This document shows positions 53,290-64,000 of a stretch of DNA of 64,000 nt, piece after piece. A model generated the notes under the pieces. The model ran no database searches. It was not told the DNA's origin and saw nothing but the letters and a program-made list of their open reading frames with translations. Numbering within the stretch: the first letter of the stretch is position 1; every line of letters begins with the position of its first letter. Source of the stretch: Incurvaria masculella (taxonomy: Eukaryota; Arthropoda; Insecta; Lepidoptera; Incurvariidae); assembly GCA_946894095.1 (NCBI GenBank), contig OX335660.1, positions 3,043,001 to 3,107,000 on the forward strand, read 5' to 3'. A program made the position numbers and the translations under genes.

Positions 53290-53326
53290 TAATGTGTCCC
53301 TGCTACCTTGTAGCAGGGACACATTA
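53290..53326. repeat. perfect 17-bp hairpin
   Basis: TAATGTGTCCCTGCTAC and its exact complement, loop CTT, at the LINE 5' junction. Confidence 0.9.
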
Positions 53327-53357
53327 ATTTAAGGAAGGAAGCTGTAAAAGGAACTTT

Positions 53358-53452
53358 TTTTATTCGACCTGACATGGATGTCACAACTACCGTTATGATA
53401 TTAGCCCAATACACCACATTTCTGAAGGAATTAGGTGCCATGCCACGCACGG
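53358..53452 (-). mobile_element. SINE-A tail fragment
   Basis: T-run, CGACCTGACATGGATG, GATATTAGCCCAATACACCA, truncated after GGTGCCATGCCA. Confidence 0.75.
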
Positions 53453-53702
53453 TTTAAAGGCATATGAGTTATTGGTAGCTGTTTGTGGAAATAAATTGAT
53501 TTAGTTGTTTCCAATATCAATAGTAAGTATGCACCTAATTCATAATTTGATCTAATTAAAAATTTGTGATAAATATCCTGACCATTAAATTGATGCCATA
53601 TGATTATTGTTGTTTTTTAATGATTACAATATATTTTTTAATTTTTTGACAATTATTTTTTATACTTGCCTTGTTGATTTTGTAAAATTTAATTGTAATT
53701 AT

Positions 53703-54007
53703 AGTTCGACCGTTCGACCGTTGAGAGAGGCTGGCCGTGGTTCGGATTCCACGTTAAGCTGTAGGTCCCCTTCCTCACTTACTAGGTGGTAGGGTTTATC
53801 CCGCCCGGGTTGGTACCATCGCATTGGATGAACGATGGTCGAAGCGGCAATGAAAATTGTCCGTGTTTTCCATCCAGTTCAATGTAGCCGTGCAATATAA
53901 GGAAGGTCCTGGCATGGCACCTAGTTCCCATGTGGTGTGTTGGGCTAATACCATGACAGAACTTGTGGTATTAGCCATCCATGTCCAGTCACATAAAAAA
54001 AAAAAAA
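53703..54007 (+). mobile_element. SINE, 5S-junction subtype
   Basis: Begins TTCGACCGTTGAGAG-like sequence and GGCTGGCCGTGGTTCGGATT, which matches the segment just after the 5S-like head at 18.39 kb. It then has the SINE-A body and an A-rich tail at 53994-54007. Confidence 0.75.
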
Positions 54008-54534
54008 GTTTATTTAAAAATCTAGACTTAAGTGAGCCTCTAGCCATGATAACGACAAATTATTAACTTTTTAATAATATAACTTATAATAATAATCATC
54101 AATTTAATTTTTGGCGATTTCAAGTGCTTCCGAAAGGAGGATAAATAAATACAATGCAAATACAAATTTTCCATAATCTGAAATCGAGTTGCACGAAACT
54201 TAGTACACAATATTTCTTAATTTTGCGCTTTGAGTCTAAATTAAATCAGAAAACCTATTCAACTCAAAAGTGTTGAGATTGCATGCGTATCCCCCGCAAA
54301 TTGTCGCGTCGCGCAAGCGAGCGCCGCCGCCGGCGGTTTCGCATTTTCAAGGAAATGTTTAACTAGCAACAATGCAGTTTCACATCCTTCTGTGACGGAA
54401 GGAAAGGCAATTTGTACCAAAGTTAAGCTTGAACGGCGAATGCTCTAATAGCGTAAGCGAGGTGATGAGGTTACGTTACTAAAATTGCCTAGGTGGTGGA
54501 AATAAAAAAAAATGTACATGGATATATTTAGATG
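54008..54534. other. unannotated DNA
   Basis: No gene. 54290-54350 is GC-rich with CGCCGCCGCCGGCGG. 54020-54150 is a diverged repeat also present at 56985-57110 (AATCTAGACTTAAGTGAGCC). Confidence 0.35.
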
Positions 54535-54938
54535 TTTTTTGGTATGCAACATGACATGGATGGCTAATACGACACAAATACCGTTATGATATTAGTCCAA
54601 TACACCACATTCTCGAAGGAATTACGTGCCAGGACCTTCCCTTAATGAGCACGGCTACATTGAACTGTATGGAAAACACGGACAATTTTTCATTGCCGCT
54701 TCGACCATCTTTTCATCCAATGCGACGGTATCAACCCGGTAAACCCTACTGCCTAGTAGGGGAAGGGGACCTAACGTTTTACATGGATTCCGAATCATGG
54801 AGTAGCTCGCATCCTAGACGAAATGCACTTATCCAACTCAGAAACAAAAAGAAAGTGGTGTTGCATGAACGGGGCGAGGATTTGAACCCAGACCTCTGGT
54901 ATGCTAGGCAAGTCCCCGCGCCACTAGGCTACGAGCCG
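54535..54938 (-). mobile_element. SINE-A copy, nearly full length
   Basis: Best-preserved head: complement contains TAGCCTAGTGGCG (A box) and GGGTTCAAATCC (B box), with spacing close to a tRNA gene. Body and T-run present. Confidence 0.85.
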
Positions 54939-55974
54939 TTCAAAACTGGACACATACACATTTAGGTTGGTGCACAAACCGGCTTAAATAAATAATAGCT
55001 CAAATTATGTTTATACAAAGAAAATGTTTACTTTACTAAGTAATAAACTCAAATCAACTTCGTAATAGGTGTACTAGGTTTTGTCCTTTGCATTGACATG
55101 CAGTACCATATTCAATAGAAAGGGACAAAATATGGTATGAACTAACATGTTCTAAATTTATTAGTTACATGGATTTGGTTACAAGGACTCAGCGATGTTT
55201 CGCCTTTTTTAACTGACTTCAAAAAAAAGGAGGAGGTTCTCAATTTGTCGGAATCTTTTTTTTTATATCTAATCGAACTCGTAACGTGTTGCTTAACAAC
55301 ATATTGGTTTTTAAAAATCTTTCGGCAGACGTATAAAATAATCATGTATTTTAAGACCAGAATAAATACTACATCAACATTTATTCTGGACTTAAAATAT
55401 CTTTTTGACCGAGCTCACCCATGCGAAGACTCCGACGATACTTAGAGAGTCCTTATGAAGATTTCTCCCCAAGGAATGGTCCGTTATGTAAAGAGAAGCT
55501 CCCGAGCCGACTATTGTCCTTGTGTTCTGGAGTAGCTAAAACAAGTGAAAACATTAGGGGAATATTGCTCGAGGAAAATTGGGAAAAACGCTGACCACTT
55601 TCGGGATGAGTGATGGAGGCATGTTCATTCATGTTTGAACGAGATATTGAAAAAATATGGTTTTGTTGATTTTTATTATTTGCTAGCTGGGGTTCCCGGT
55701 TGCGCTCGGGTTAATTACGTTTTGGAGAATCACCCGAGTGGAGACGAGTGGACCACCGCATCGCATCACCCGGCCGCGCTTTTACTTCATTTTTGCTCAG
55801 CGTTATTTCTGACTTTGATATATGCTCGCTCGTCTTCTAAGGAATGTTGAATATTGTATAACCTTCCGGAATTATTGGGCTATCAAATTCAAGAGCAAAA
55901 TTTCAACCAGCTGAACTATCGGGGTGCATGCGTCAGTCAACGAATGTACCGCTCACTTTGGCAACCCTACTTTT
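54939..55974. other. unannotated DNA with one dispersed repeat
   Basis: 55200-55262 is the ACTGACTTCAAAAA repeat. An open frame at 55635-55850 is GC-richer but matches no family I know. Confidence 0.35.
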
Positions 55975-56202
55975 AGGGCTGATTTTTCAATCCTCAGATA
56001 GTACTTATCGGACTGATAGTACAAATTCACGCTTATCAAAAGACGGATAGTCATTGCTGGAGAAATTTATCTTCTATCACAAAATAATTTTTAATTTTAG
56101 TTATAAGCAAATGGACTTACTATTTCGGATGGATAAGCAGAAGCGTAAATAAATCCGTCGAATAGTTATCTGGCTGTTTATCAGACTATTGAAAAATCAG
56201 CT
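55975..56202. mobile_element. 228-bp MITE, copy 2
   Basis: AGGGCTGATTTTTCAATCC and GACTATTGAAAAATCAGCT ends. The interior matches 14094-14325 (AGACGGATAGTCATTGC, TCGAATAGTTATCTGGCTGT). Confidence 0.75.
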
Positions 56203-57804
56203 AAAAATACATTAAAAAAAAAACATACCAGAGATTCCTTCTATATCCGATGAAGAGCACATTCCGCTCCACTACTCTGAATGCAATAAAGCGAACTATG
56301 TAAATATGTAGATACTTTCGCACCGTCTCAGCTTACGTAAGAGAACATTTAAACTTTAGAGGGGGCTGATGGCTAAAACTCCTTCAAATATAAAATAATA
56401 TTTTTTGTAGGAGGTGCATGAGCTTGGCTTCTGAATGAAATTTTGTGAGCAGGTTCGATAATATAATTTTACAGTATATTTTAGTCAAGCCAGTTTTTTT
56501 ACTTTTTAAAATTATCAAAAATTTCAAATTTTAAAAGGACAAGCAAGGTCTACAGCTCAGAGAGCCACTAGTTATAAATGTTTGCATGATATTAAATACA
56601 TAACTACCTTGTTCAGTTAGTTAGTTCCAAACTATAGATTACTATATTAGTTATCTATAGTTATAGATAACGTATATCTTTAGTTAGAAATCAAGCAATT
56701 GACAGACACTCTGAGTGTTCTAGACAATAATCTGAGTTGAATATGGATGGAAAAATATGGGAATATAATTTCTGCAACAAACACAAAAAACAACAAATGT
56801 TATTAGTATTATTTCTGGACTCAAGGAATGCAGTATTTTTAACTCTGCACCTAACTACAACTTTGGTTATAAACTGTGCACTAGCCGTACTATGTTGATT
56901 CACACATACCATTTTTGTACAACCCAATTTTAAGATCCAATTTTGTAAAACAATTAAGTGTAGTTATAGTTTATTTTAAAATCTAGACTTAAGTGAGCCT
57001 CTTGCCATGATATTGACAAATAATGAACTTTTTATGCTTTCATGCTATTGTATTTAATTTTAAATGTTTTGACGATTCCAAGTGTTCCCTGCGTCCCAAA
57101 GAAGGATTCATAAATAAATACAAAATACAAAAATCAATATTCTTTCAAAACTACTTTAAAACTAAGATCAGCTAATATGCAATGAAATTATCAGAAATAT
57201 ACCTACATATGAATTTACTCGGATATTGCAGCTGAATTAATTATTTTTATTTAATTTTTAAGAAACCTTACAGCTAATCATAGATTATTACATGATTTTA
57301 TTTAAATATTTTTAAGCCAAGGACAACGTTTCATTGGTTAAAAATTTCTGAAATGTCTTACAACTTTATGATACATAACTTGCAACATACCACCCGTGTG
57401 TATGATAGGGTGTGTGTGCGGTGTGTCTGTGGTGATGGTGTGTGTGTAATGTGTTAACTTATGCCTAATATGAGTATATGTATGCATGAATTGAGACATT
57501 ATGAGTATTAAAAACCTATTTAAAAAAATTAATTATGAATTTTCGCATATGAAAATTCAAATAGTGCCGAATTAAAAGAAAACTATCTGTTCACTAGAGA
57601 GCCTCGAAGCTGTTAGAGGCGGTAATCTATGAATCCTGTAAACACGTTTTTCGCTCCCTTATCAGTGTCACATTCCTCCCTTTTAAGAATCATCCGAATT
57701 CCGAAGATAACTAATTAACTTAGTAACGACAGAGAGTTTTCAGGTGAAGCACCTGGAACTTTCAAGAACTCCCCTCTTGCAGCGCGGTGAGGCAGTGGCA
57801 GAGC
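56203..57804. other. unannotated AT-rich DNA with decayed repeats
   Basis: 56430-56575 shares GAAATTTTGTGAGCAGGTTC with 63861-63882, and CAGCTCAGAGAGCCACTAGT with 9.88 kb. 57390-57450 is GT-rich. No gene. Confidence 0.35.
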
Positions 57805-58170
57805 GGTTCGAAGCTCAGGGGCGCGGAGACTTGCCTTTCATGCTAGAGGTAATGGATTCGATCCCCACCACGTTCATACATCACTTTACCACTTTCTTTC
57901 ATTTTCAAGTCGGATAATTGCAATTGGTCACGAATACGGGCTTTGGAATTCATATTAAACTATGGAGGGATACTCTACTAGGTGGTAGCGGACCCGGATT
58001 GGCACCATCGCATTGGATGAAAAGACGGTCGAAACGGCATTGATAAATTGTCCGTGTTTTTCATCCAGCTCAATGAAGCCGTGCTTAGAAAGGAAAGGTT
58101 GGCATGTCACCTAATTACTATGGGAATGCGGTTTGTTGGCATTTCATGACATGTTCAGTTAATAAAACGC
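57805..58170 (+). mobile_element. SINE-A copy, diverged
   Basis: Head GGGGCGCGGAGACTTGCC and GGATTCGATCCCCACC (B-box-like), then the body CACCATCGCATTGGATGAA and TTCATGACATGTTCAGTTA. Confidence 0.75.
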
Positions 58171-59503
58171 TAAATGCGTAAAACTGAATTCTAACCCTAC
58201 GTCCTAAGTCGGCATTCGAGGCAGAAGCTTTGCACCACAGTATTACGTCATTGTGACAAATAATTACTAATTAAATTCACGTTCAGAATTTAATGTTTAT
58301 TAAACAACGGCTTAGCAAAGTAAATGTAGCTTTGACTTTTGTTTTCGAAAGTAAACTATTGAAATTATTGGATTTCTTTAAAATTAATAATTATAAGTAT
58401 AGAAACTGGGGTCGTATGCTTCTTTTAGGAGTTTAGCCTCCGATAATAATCCACGAGGGTCGTTTGTGAAAATACAATCACTAGGATGAAAGGCATTAAG
58501 GCGCTAGGACTAGCCAACTACTCGCGCCATACAAATGCACTTTTTAACAAATGTAATAATATGTAGTGAAACGCTTCAGAAAATCCAAATAGAACATCAG
58601 ACTGATAATGTATTGTTAATTTTTTTTGATTCCATCATTTATTTAAATAATAATAAAAATAAAAAAGTTGATTTTTCTCATTAGAAATCTGAAAGTAATT
58701 CGATTTCTAGATATAAGCAAAAACAGCATATATGCACAAACAAAAAATTCCATTTGCTTTTAGATTTCTACATTTAGTCAAAAAAGTTCGGAAATTGACA
58801 CCGTTTCCGCAATGTATTTTGTATAGAAAAAGGAAACATACATTAACGAAAATAGGTTGATTCCTAGACAAGGAATCATATATTGTAAGAATGACACTTA
58901 TGGTCGTAAGACTTAGTTAGTTAACTTGGGGTGCCTCGTCTAACTTTGCGATTTGGCTAGTACCAGGGCCTTAAAATAAACGGCGTCGGCGATGCTGCCA
59001 TGCCGGAACTCACAAAAGGAAAACGAGTTAAACTTTTACATGCTCGCAAATATAACTAAGTAATTGCACAAAAGAAGAGCAATAAGCCATAGCTTTTATT
59101 TCAAAATGATTTGAAATTTCCAACGCTTTTTGAACCAAAAACTACATTAACGTCGTCCCGGAAATTATTCTCGTAATGAAATACTTTACCAGTCCCTCGT
59201 TATTAAATTTGTTAACTCTATTACGGAGAGAATAACAGGACTAATCCAATTGTGAGCGCTCACGGAAACTTATTTTAATGCTTCTTTTTAGCATCTCTTC
59301 TATCTCGTTATAATCGGAAAGAGATTTATCTTAGCTGTTCATTATCTTAATAATTCTTTTGGCTATAGGATAATATATAACAAGACACTGAAAAAAAAGT
59401 ACAGCGTAACTGATTCGGTGTAGCTATCCGCCTGTAAGCAAAAATAATGTATGCATATAATTCTACATATATCAATAACATTGATTTTTGTTTTTTGTTT
59501 TTT
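58171..59503. other. unannotated AT-rich DNA
   Basis: The longest stretch without a recognised repeat. No convincing open frame. Confidence 0.35.
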
Positions 59504-59803
59504 AGGGTTCCGTACCCAAAGGGTGATAACGGAACCATATTACTAAGCCTCCGCTGTCCGTCCGTCCATCCATCCGTCCGACTGTCATAGGGCTGTATCT
59601 TATGAACCGTAACAGGTAGGAAGCTGAATTTTCACAGATTATGTATTAATTTTGCCGCTATAACATTAAATAGCTAAAGTTATAAAATAATAATAAAGAT
59701 AGGGGGGGCCCATACAAAAAACGTGTTTTTTTGTGGTAAATCTTGTACGAAGGTACGGAACCCTTCGTGTGCGAGTCCGACTCGCACTTGGCCGGTTTTT
59801 TTT
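59504..59803 (-). repeat. R repeat, full copy
   Basis: TTAGGGTTCCGTACCCAAAG to TCGCACTTGGCCGGTTTTTT, including a (GTCC)/(ATCC) tract. Confidence 0.85.
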
Positions 59804-59951
59804 CTGTTTGTTGCATAAACAACACAATAACTTTTTTTAAACAGTTTACATACATACTACAGTTTACATATATACTTAATATTCTATAAGAATTCTACAT
59901 GATAACTGTACGAATGCAGAATGCTCTTTGGGCTGTATTTTTAATTTAACT

Positions 59952-60118
59952 GGAAATTATGGGTCAATACCACCCCTAATCTAAAGATATTGGTCCAAGA
60001 CACCATAGGGGAACTAGGTGCCATGCCAGGACCTTCCTTAACTGCACGGCTACTTTGGACTGTATGGAAAACAGCAATGCGATGCTACCAACTCGGTCAG
60101 GATTAATCCTACTATGTT
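59952..60118 (-). mobile_element. SINE-A fragment
   Basis: GGGTCAATACCACC, GGTGCCATGCCAGGACC and GGACTGTATGGAAAACA. Confidence 0.65.
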
Positions 60119-60149
60119 TTAGGGTTACCATTTCTCAAGGAAAATTAGC

Positions 60150-60335
60150 CAGGGCGTGTACTCATTTGCAAATAAGAACCAATCGATCCTGCAGATCCTT
60201 TATTCCTAGTATCAGTAACTGTGGAATGACCTTCCTGCCGAGCCATTTCTCCAAAAGTTCATACAGGGTTTTTCAAAAACAACTGGAAGAAGCACCTGGC
60301 CAGCCGAAATAATTTTCACAGCCTCCCTGAATCGA
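60150..60335 (+). pseudogene. LINE ORF2 C-terminal fragment
   Basis: Encodes RTNRSCRSFIPSISNCGMTF then LPSHFSKSSYRVFQKQLEE and a stop at 60310-60312. The pattern, ending in a short FxxxL segment, matches the last block of Jockey-group ORF2. Confidence 0.5.
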
Positions 60336-61027
60336 AAACCCATGGGCGTCGTCAGGAACCTTTCATATTAGGGCCTGGAGTATGCTATATGCCACGCTTA
60401 ACATACAATTAAACATGTATATTATTTAAAATTTCAATTTAAAAAAATCCGAACCCTTTAAAATGTGTTTTGTTCTCAAAAATATGATTCCTTCAATTCA
60501 ATTTAATCTTGTGGTCAGTGAATAACTTCTGCTTTGTTAATGTTATTCACGATTTGAGATTTTGTATGCTAAATTTATTTTTCTGAACCAAATATTCACT
60601 AATCTGATTAAGCGCAATTGAAAATAAAATACATTTTATTATATGATGATGAGAGGCGTTGAAACATTCTAATAGCAAACAAGCCCAAGTTGACATACAA
60701 CCTTTTTGGAAAACGCATTCTGTTCCATCGTTATACAGTGCACTTTGCAGCGGCCGTCCGTTTTTTTAGTTTTACTGGAATTTCTCGAGAATGTGGCAAA
60801 ATGAGTAGTTTCGAAGCGGAACTCGCCGACGCGTCTCATTTCGCCAGCGCCTAGGAGCGGCGAGGCGGATCACGTACATCAGTTCCCTTTACCATGGTAA
60901 TGGCTAGTCCTTTATGCTCCGTTCGCTCCGTCCTTCTCCTGCGCTATCAGCGTGCTAACCGGCCTGCACTCGCACGAAATATGCGAGTGGAGTTTTATCG
61001 AGGATTTTTCTCACATTTGTTCATTTT
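60336..61027. other. unannotated DNA
   Basis: 60740-60990 is GC-rich and apparently single-copy, unlike the rest, but no gene was recognised. Confidence 0.3.
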
Positions 61028-61303
61028 AGGGTTCCGTACCCAAAGGGTGAAAACGGAACCCTATTACTAAGCCTCCGCTGTCCGTCCGTCCGTCCGTCCG
61101 TCCGTCTGTCACAGGGCTGTATCTCATGAACCGTAATAGGTAGACAGCTGAAATGTATTTATTTTGCCGCTATAACAACAAATAGGTAAAATAAATAAAA
61201 TTAAGAAATTAAAGCGGGTCCCCATACAAAAAACGTGATTTTTTGGTGTTGATGGTACGGAACCCTTCGTGTGCGAGTCGGACTCGCACTTGGCCGGTTT
61301 TTA
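61028..61303 (-). repeat. R repeat, full copy
   Basis: TTAGGGTTCCGTACCCAAAG, (GTCC)5-type tract and CGCACTTGGCCGGTTTTTA. Confidence 0.85.
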
Positions 61304-62572
61304 TTTTGTTTATAGAATCATTATTAACCTCAAAGAACGTAATTACATTCGCTTATTTTCGACGATTTTTCTCCCATTTGTTGATTTTTTAATTTTGTTT
61401 CTAGAATCTTTATTTATCTCAAATACGTAATTACGTTTCCTTAAAGTGATAAGTGCATTATTGTTATGCGGTTACAAACATTGTTACAACTAAATAACCT
61501 TTTTTAACGTTTTGAGCTGAGAGTGGGTACGTAATTTGAAAATGTTTTTCCATGAAGAATGCTACAAATCTTCAATATATCTAATTATTCCGAAAGTACA
61601 ATTTAGCAGCCTTCTTATTCCGATTTTTTTATATTATTTAGAAATTTTTTGTAGATTTGGACACATATATATGAACAGTATATTTCTTTAACCATAATTG
61701 GTTCGTGTGGTTGGTATGTTTATTGCGTGGGTCTCTCGTAACATATGTATGTACCTCACTATTTACGATCGGTGAAATATCAGTGTGGTCCTCCATATAC
61801 AATATTCTTCTGATTAACAGAAAGGTGTTATATTTGTAGGACTGATTCATTGGAAGCCTTTACTGATGTTAGATTCGCCACGAGGAGTCCAAAAGTAGCA
61901 ATTAATACTTTTAACGGTTATGTTTTCGTAAATGTTAAGCTCAACATTTTTAATTGTGATTTCTGAAAACTCGCTCTTTTTACACCTTTCTTTCAATTTG
62001 TAAAATTAATCAATTTATTGTAAAGATCATCTTGCAAAAACAGCATCAAACGGTATTTCATTATGCAGCGACGGTGTAAATCTTAAGTTAAATGAACGAC
62101 TACCTCAATACGGCATTATCTGTTTATTAATATGATCGGTTATGGGATATGGATGGCAAGCTAATCGCCGATATTGTGCCAAATAAATGGCGAACTTTCT
62201 CTATTATTTGTGTACCGCTACAAATTATTGACTCTGCTCCTCTCTACAATTAAACGTCATATGACGGTATACATCACGAGAATAACTTATCCAAACAAAT
62301 ACCGCGATTGCGTGAGACGTTCTCGCACTCGGTTTCGCCGATAGGCCTTCTGAGCCTCGGTCAATTTATGAGCGAGAGGAATCATCTTCATGGAACGAAT
62401 GGTATGCACCGGTAAACTAAGCGCGTGAGTAAAAACCGGCCATGTGTGAATAAGCTCGAAAGAAGATGAATTTGATACAGTTTATTTTCTGAAGCGGACA
62501 GGTATTATTAGGTGAAGCGTCTTTCAAAAGTAAGCAAGATAAAGGATACTATTAATAATGTTTTTATTTTAA
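61304..62572. other. unannotated AT-rich DNA
   Basis: No gene or repeat recognised. Confidence 0.3.
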
Positions 62573-62982
62573 GAACGGCCCGTAAGCTATGCTCCCCATA
62601 CAAACGTAGTTTACTAAACATTTGGAAACCGCTATTCCAATTAAATTGATATTTAATATCTAATATCACTCCACTCTTCCAACTTACTTGATATTTGGTA
62701 TCTAATATTAGGCTACAAATATCTGTGTCTGCACGCTTTTGTTTTTTTGAAAAATCCAAACCGAATGAAATGAAAGCAAAAAGAAAATCTTCATACGAAT
62801 TTTGTTTTCTCTGTGGTTTGATTCAGAATACATTTACCGAAAAAACAAAGACATGCAGACACAGATATTTGTAGCCTAATATTAGATACCAAATATCAAG
62901 TAAGTTGGAAGAGTGGTTTTCAAATTATTAGTAAACTACGTTTGCATGGGAGGCGAAATTTTCAGGTGCTTACGGGCCAACC
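62573..62982. mobile_element. TTAA-flanked foldback element (family B)
   Basis: TTAA at 62569-62572 and 62983-62986. Ends GAACGGCCCGTAAGC and GCTTACGGGCCAACC. The arms extend for more than 140 bp, including CTTCCAACTTACTTGATATT and GGCTACAAATATCTGTGTCT. No coding sequence. Confidence 0.8.
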
Positions 62983-63171
62983 TTAATACAAAAGCACTGC
63001 CCTGGGTTTTTCATCCGATAAACTCCATGACTGCATATCTTCTGTATCCGTACGATTAAATTAATAAACAAAAATCCTTACTCCATCTTATTGATGTTAA
63101 AATATGTACCTATTTATATATATTTATAAAAATATATATAATTAAATAGACGAAAATATTATGATTTTTAA

Positions 63172-63405
63172 AAATGAAAAACCGGTATGTGCTTAGGTCT
63201 AAAGGTGCTCAGAAAAGCTAAATCACATCGCCTCGCGAAACTACGCTCAGTGAGGTAACATACCACCGGATATGCGGACTATTGCTGAGCTATCAAGCTT
63301 GTTCAAATTACGTTGAAGACTCACAGGTTATACTCGTAGCTATGAGGAAAGGCCCCGCTGGCAGACAGTTCTATAACCTGGCGGTGCGGCAGAGAAATAA
63401 GTTGA
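63172..63405 (-). pseudogene. LINE ORF2 C-terminal fragment and tail
   Basis: Minus-strand relative of 19.1 and 35.6 kb: TTTCTCTGCCGCACCGCCAG, ATAGAACTGTCTGCCAGCGG and the tail ending AACCGGTTTTTC-like sequence. Confidence 0.6.
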
Positions 63406-63414
63406 AACTGGCCT

Positions 63415-63675
63415 AGTGTGAGTCGGACTGGCCAAGAAGGGCTCCGTATCATTCTACAGGATCTAACATAAAAATTGTTTTTTTTTTGTATGGGCCCCTG
63501 TTTATTTTTTATATTTTTACAATTTTACTTATTTATTCTTATAGCGGAAAAATCAAAACACACTCTGTGAAAATTTCAGCTGGCTGCTTATTACGGGCGG
63601 ACGGGCGGGCGGACGGACGGTGGAGGCTTAGTAATAGGGTTCCGTTGGTCCCCCTTGGGTACGGAACCCTAAAAC
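63415..63675 (+). repeat. R repeat, full copy
   Basis: GAAACTGGCCTAGTGTGAGT start, GGGCGGACGG tract, GGGTACGGAACCCTAAAAC end. Confidence 0.8.
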
Positions 63676-64000
63676 ATTTTTAATTAGAATAAGGACTCTA
63701 GAGAATTGATGAAATGAGTTACCAACTTGAATTTTAATAGCAAGCATCTACTTTTTGACCGAGCGAAGCACGAGCGCGGCGTCTCCGTTTCAGTTTAGGA
63801 AACATTGCTTTCGTATTTTCGGCTGTCCAGCTGTGCTCTACAGCTCTCAACCGATTCTCGTGAAATTTTGTGCGCAGGTTCGATAAAATTAATTATATGA
63901 AAAAATCTTTTTTTTTTTTAAATTACAAAATGTTTATTTTGTTTTAAGGCGGCTTTAGGTAAATATATACCAAGTGAGAAAAAAACAAAAAAAAAATATA
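63676..64000. other. start of another dispersed repeat, cut by the window
   Basis: GACCGAGCGAAGCACGAGCG and GAAATTTTGTGCGCAGGTTC recur in part at 56.44 kb. No gene. Confidence 0.4.

Noticed and set aside
54860..54938. Functional tRNA gene
   Set aside because: A and B boxes are present, but the sequence continues into a SINE body and the acceptor stem is not paired.
55635..55850. 71-codon frame as a host exon
   Set aside because: An acceptor-like TTGCTAG is present but there is no good donor and no recognisable protein pattern.

Overview
The window looks like intergenic or heterochromatic DNA from a lepidopteran insect (moth or butterfly). It is AT-rich and contains introns with GT-AG borders, the insect telomere motif (TTAGG), Lep1-type Helitrons ending in CTAG, and a dense set of dispersed repeats of a kind familiar from lepidopteran genomes. 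No bacterial-style gene organisation is present and I could not identify any ordinary host gene with confidence. The order and species are inferred, not proven.

Layout. 1-1.7 kb: unique DNA with a small tRNA-like hairpin element. 1.7-5.0 kb: about 25 copies of a 132-bp GC-rich unit. On the minus strand each unit carries a start codon, a signal-peptide-like sequence and a splice donor. 5-21 kb: a mosaic of SINEs, a GTCC-microsatellite repeat called R here, Helitrons, LINE tails and small TTAA-flanked elements. 21.7-23.0 kb: a mariner transposon with an intact D,D34D transposase. 24.67-30.63 kb: a TTAA-flanked MITE split by a full-length RTE-like LINE (24911-29878, 9-bp target duplication) and by a second unknown insert. 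31-44 kb: more nested repeats, hairpin elements and LINE tails. 44.07-47.01 kb: a complete PIF/Harbinger transposon with perfect 57-bp terminal repeats and TTA duplications. Its transposase gene (plus) and MADF-protein gene (minus) are interleaved, each with one exon inside the other's intron. 47-64 kb: one possible host exon, a 5'-truncated LINE, and further SINEs, R repeats and foldback elements.

How the parts fit. Three elements keep open frames and could have been recently active: mariner, the RTE-like LINE and the Harbinger element. The rest look non-autonomous or decayed. Insertions into insertions give a relative order: R repeats and SINEs are older than the TTAA MITE, which is older than the RTE LINE. 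The observations most worth checking are the interleaved Harbinger genes, the amplified signal-peptide exon, and the LINE whose ORF1 and ORF2 are separated only by an in-frame TAG with no AUG before the endonuclease core.
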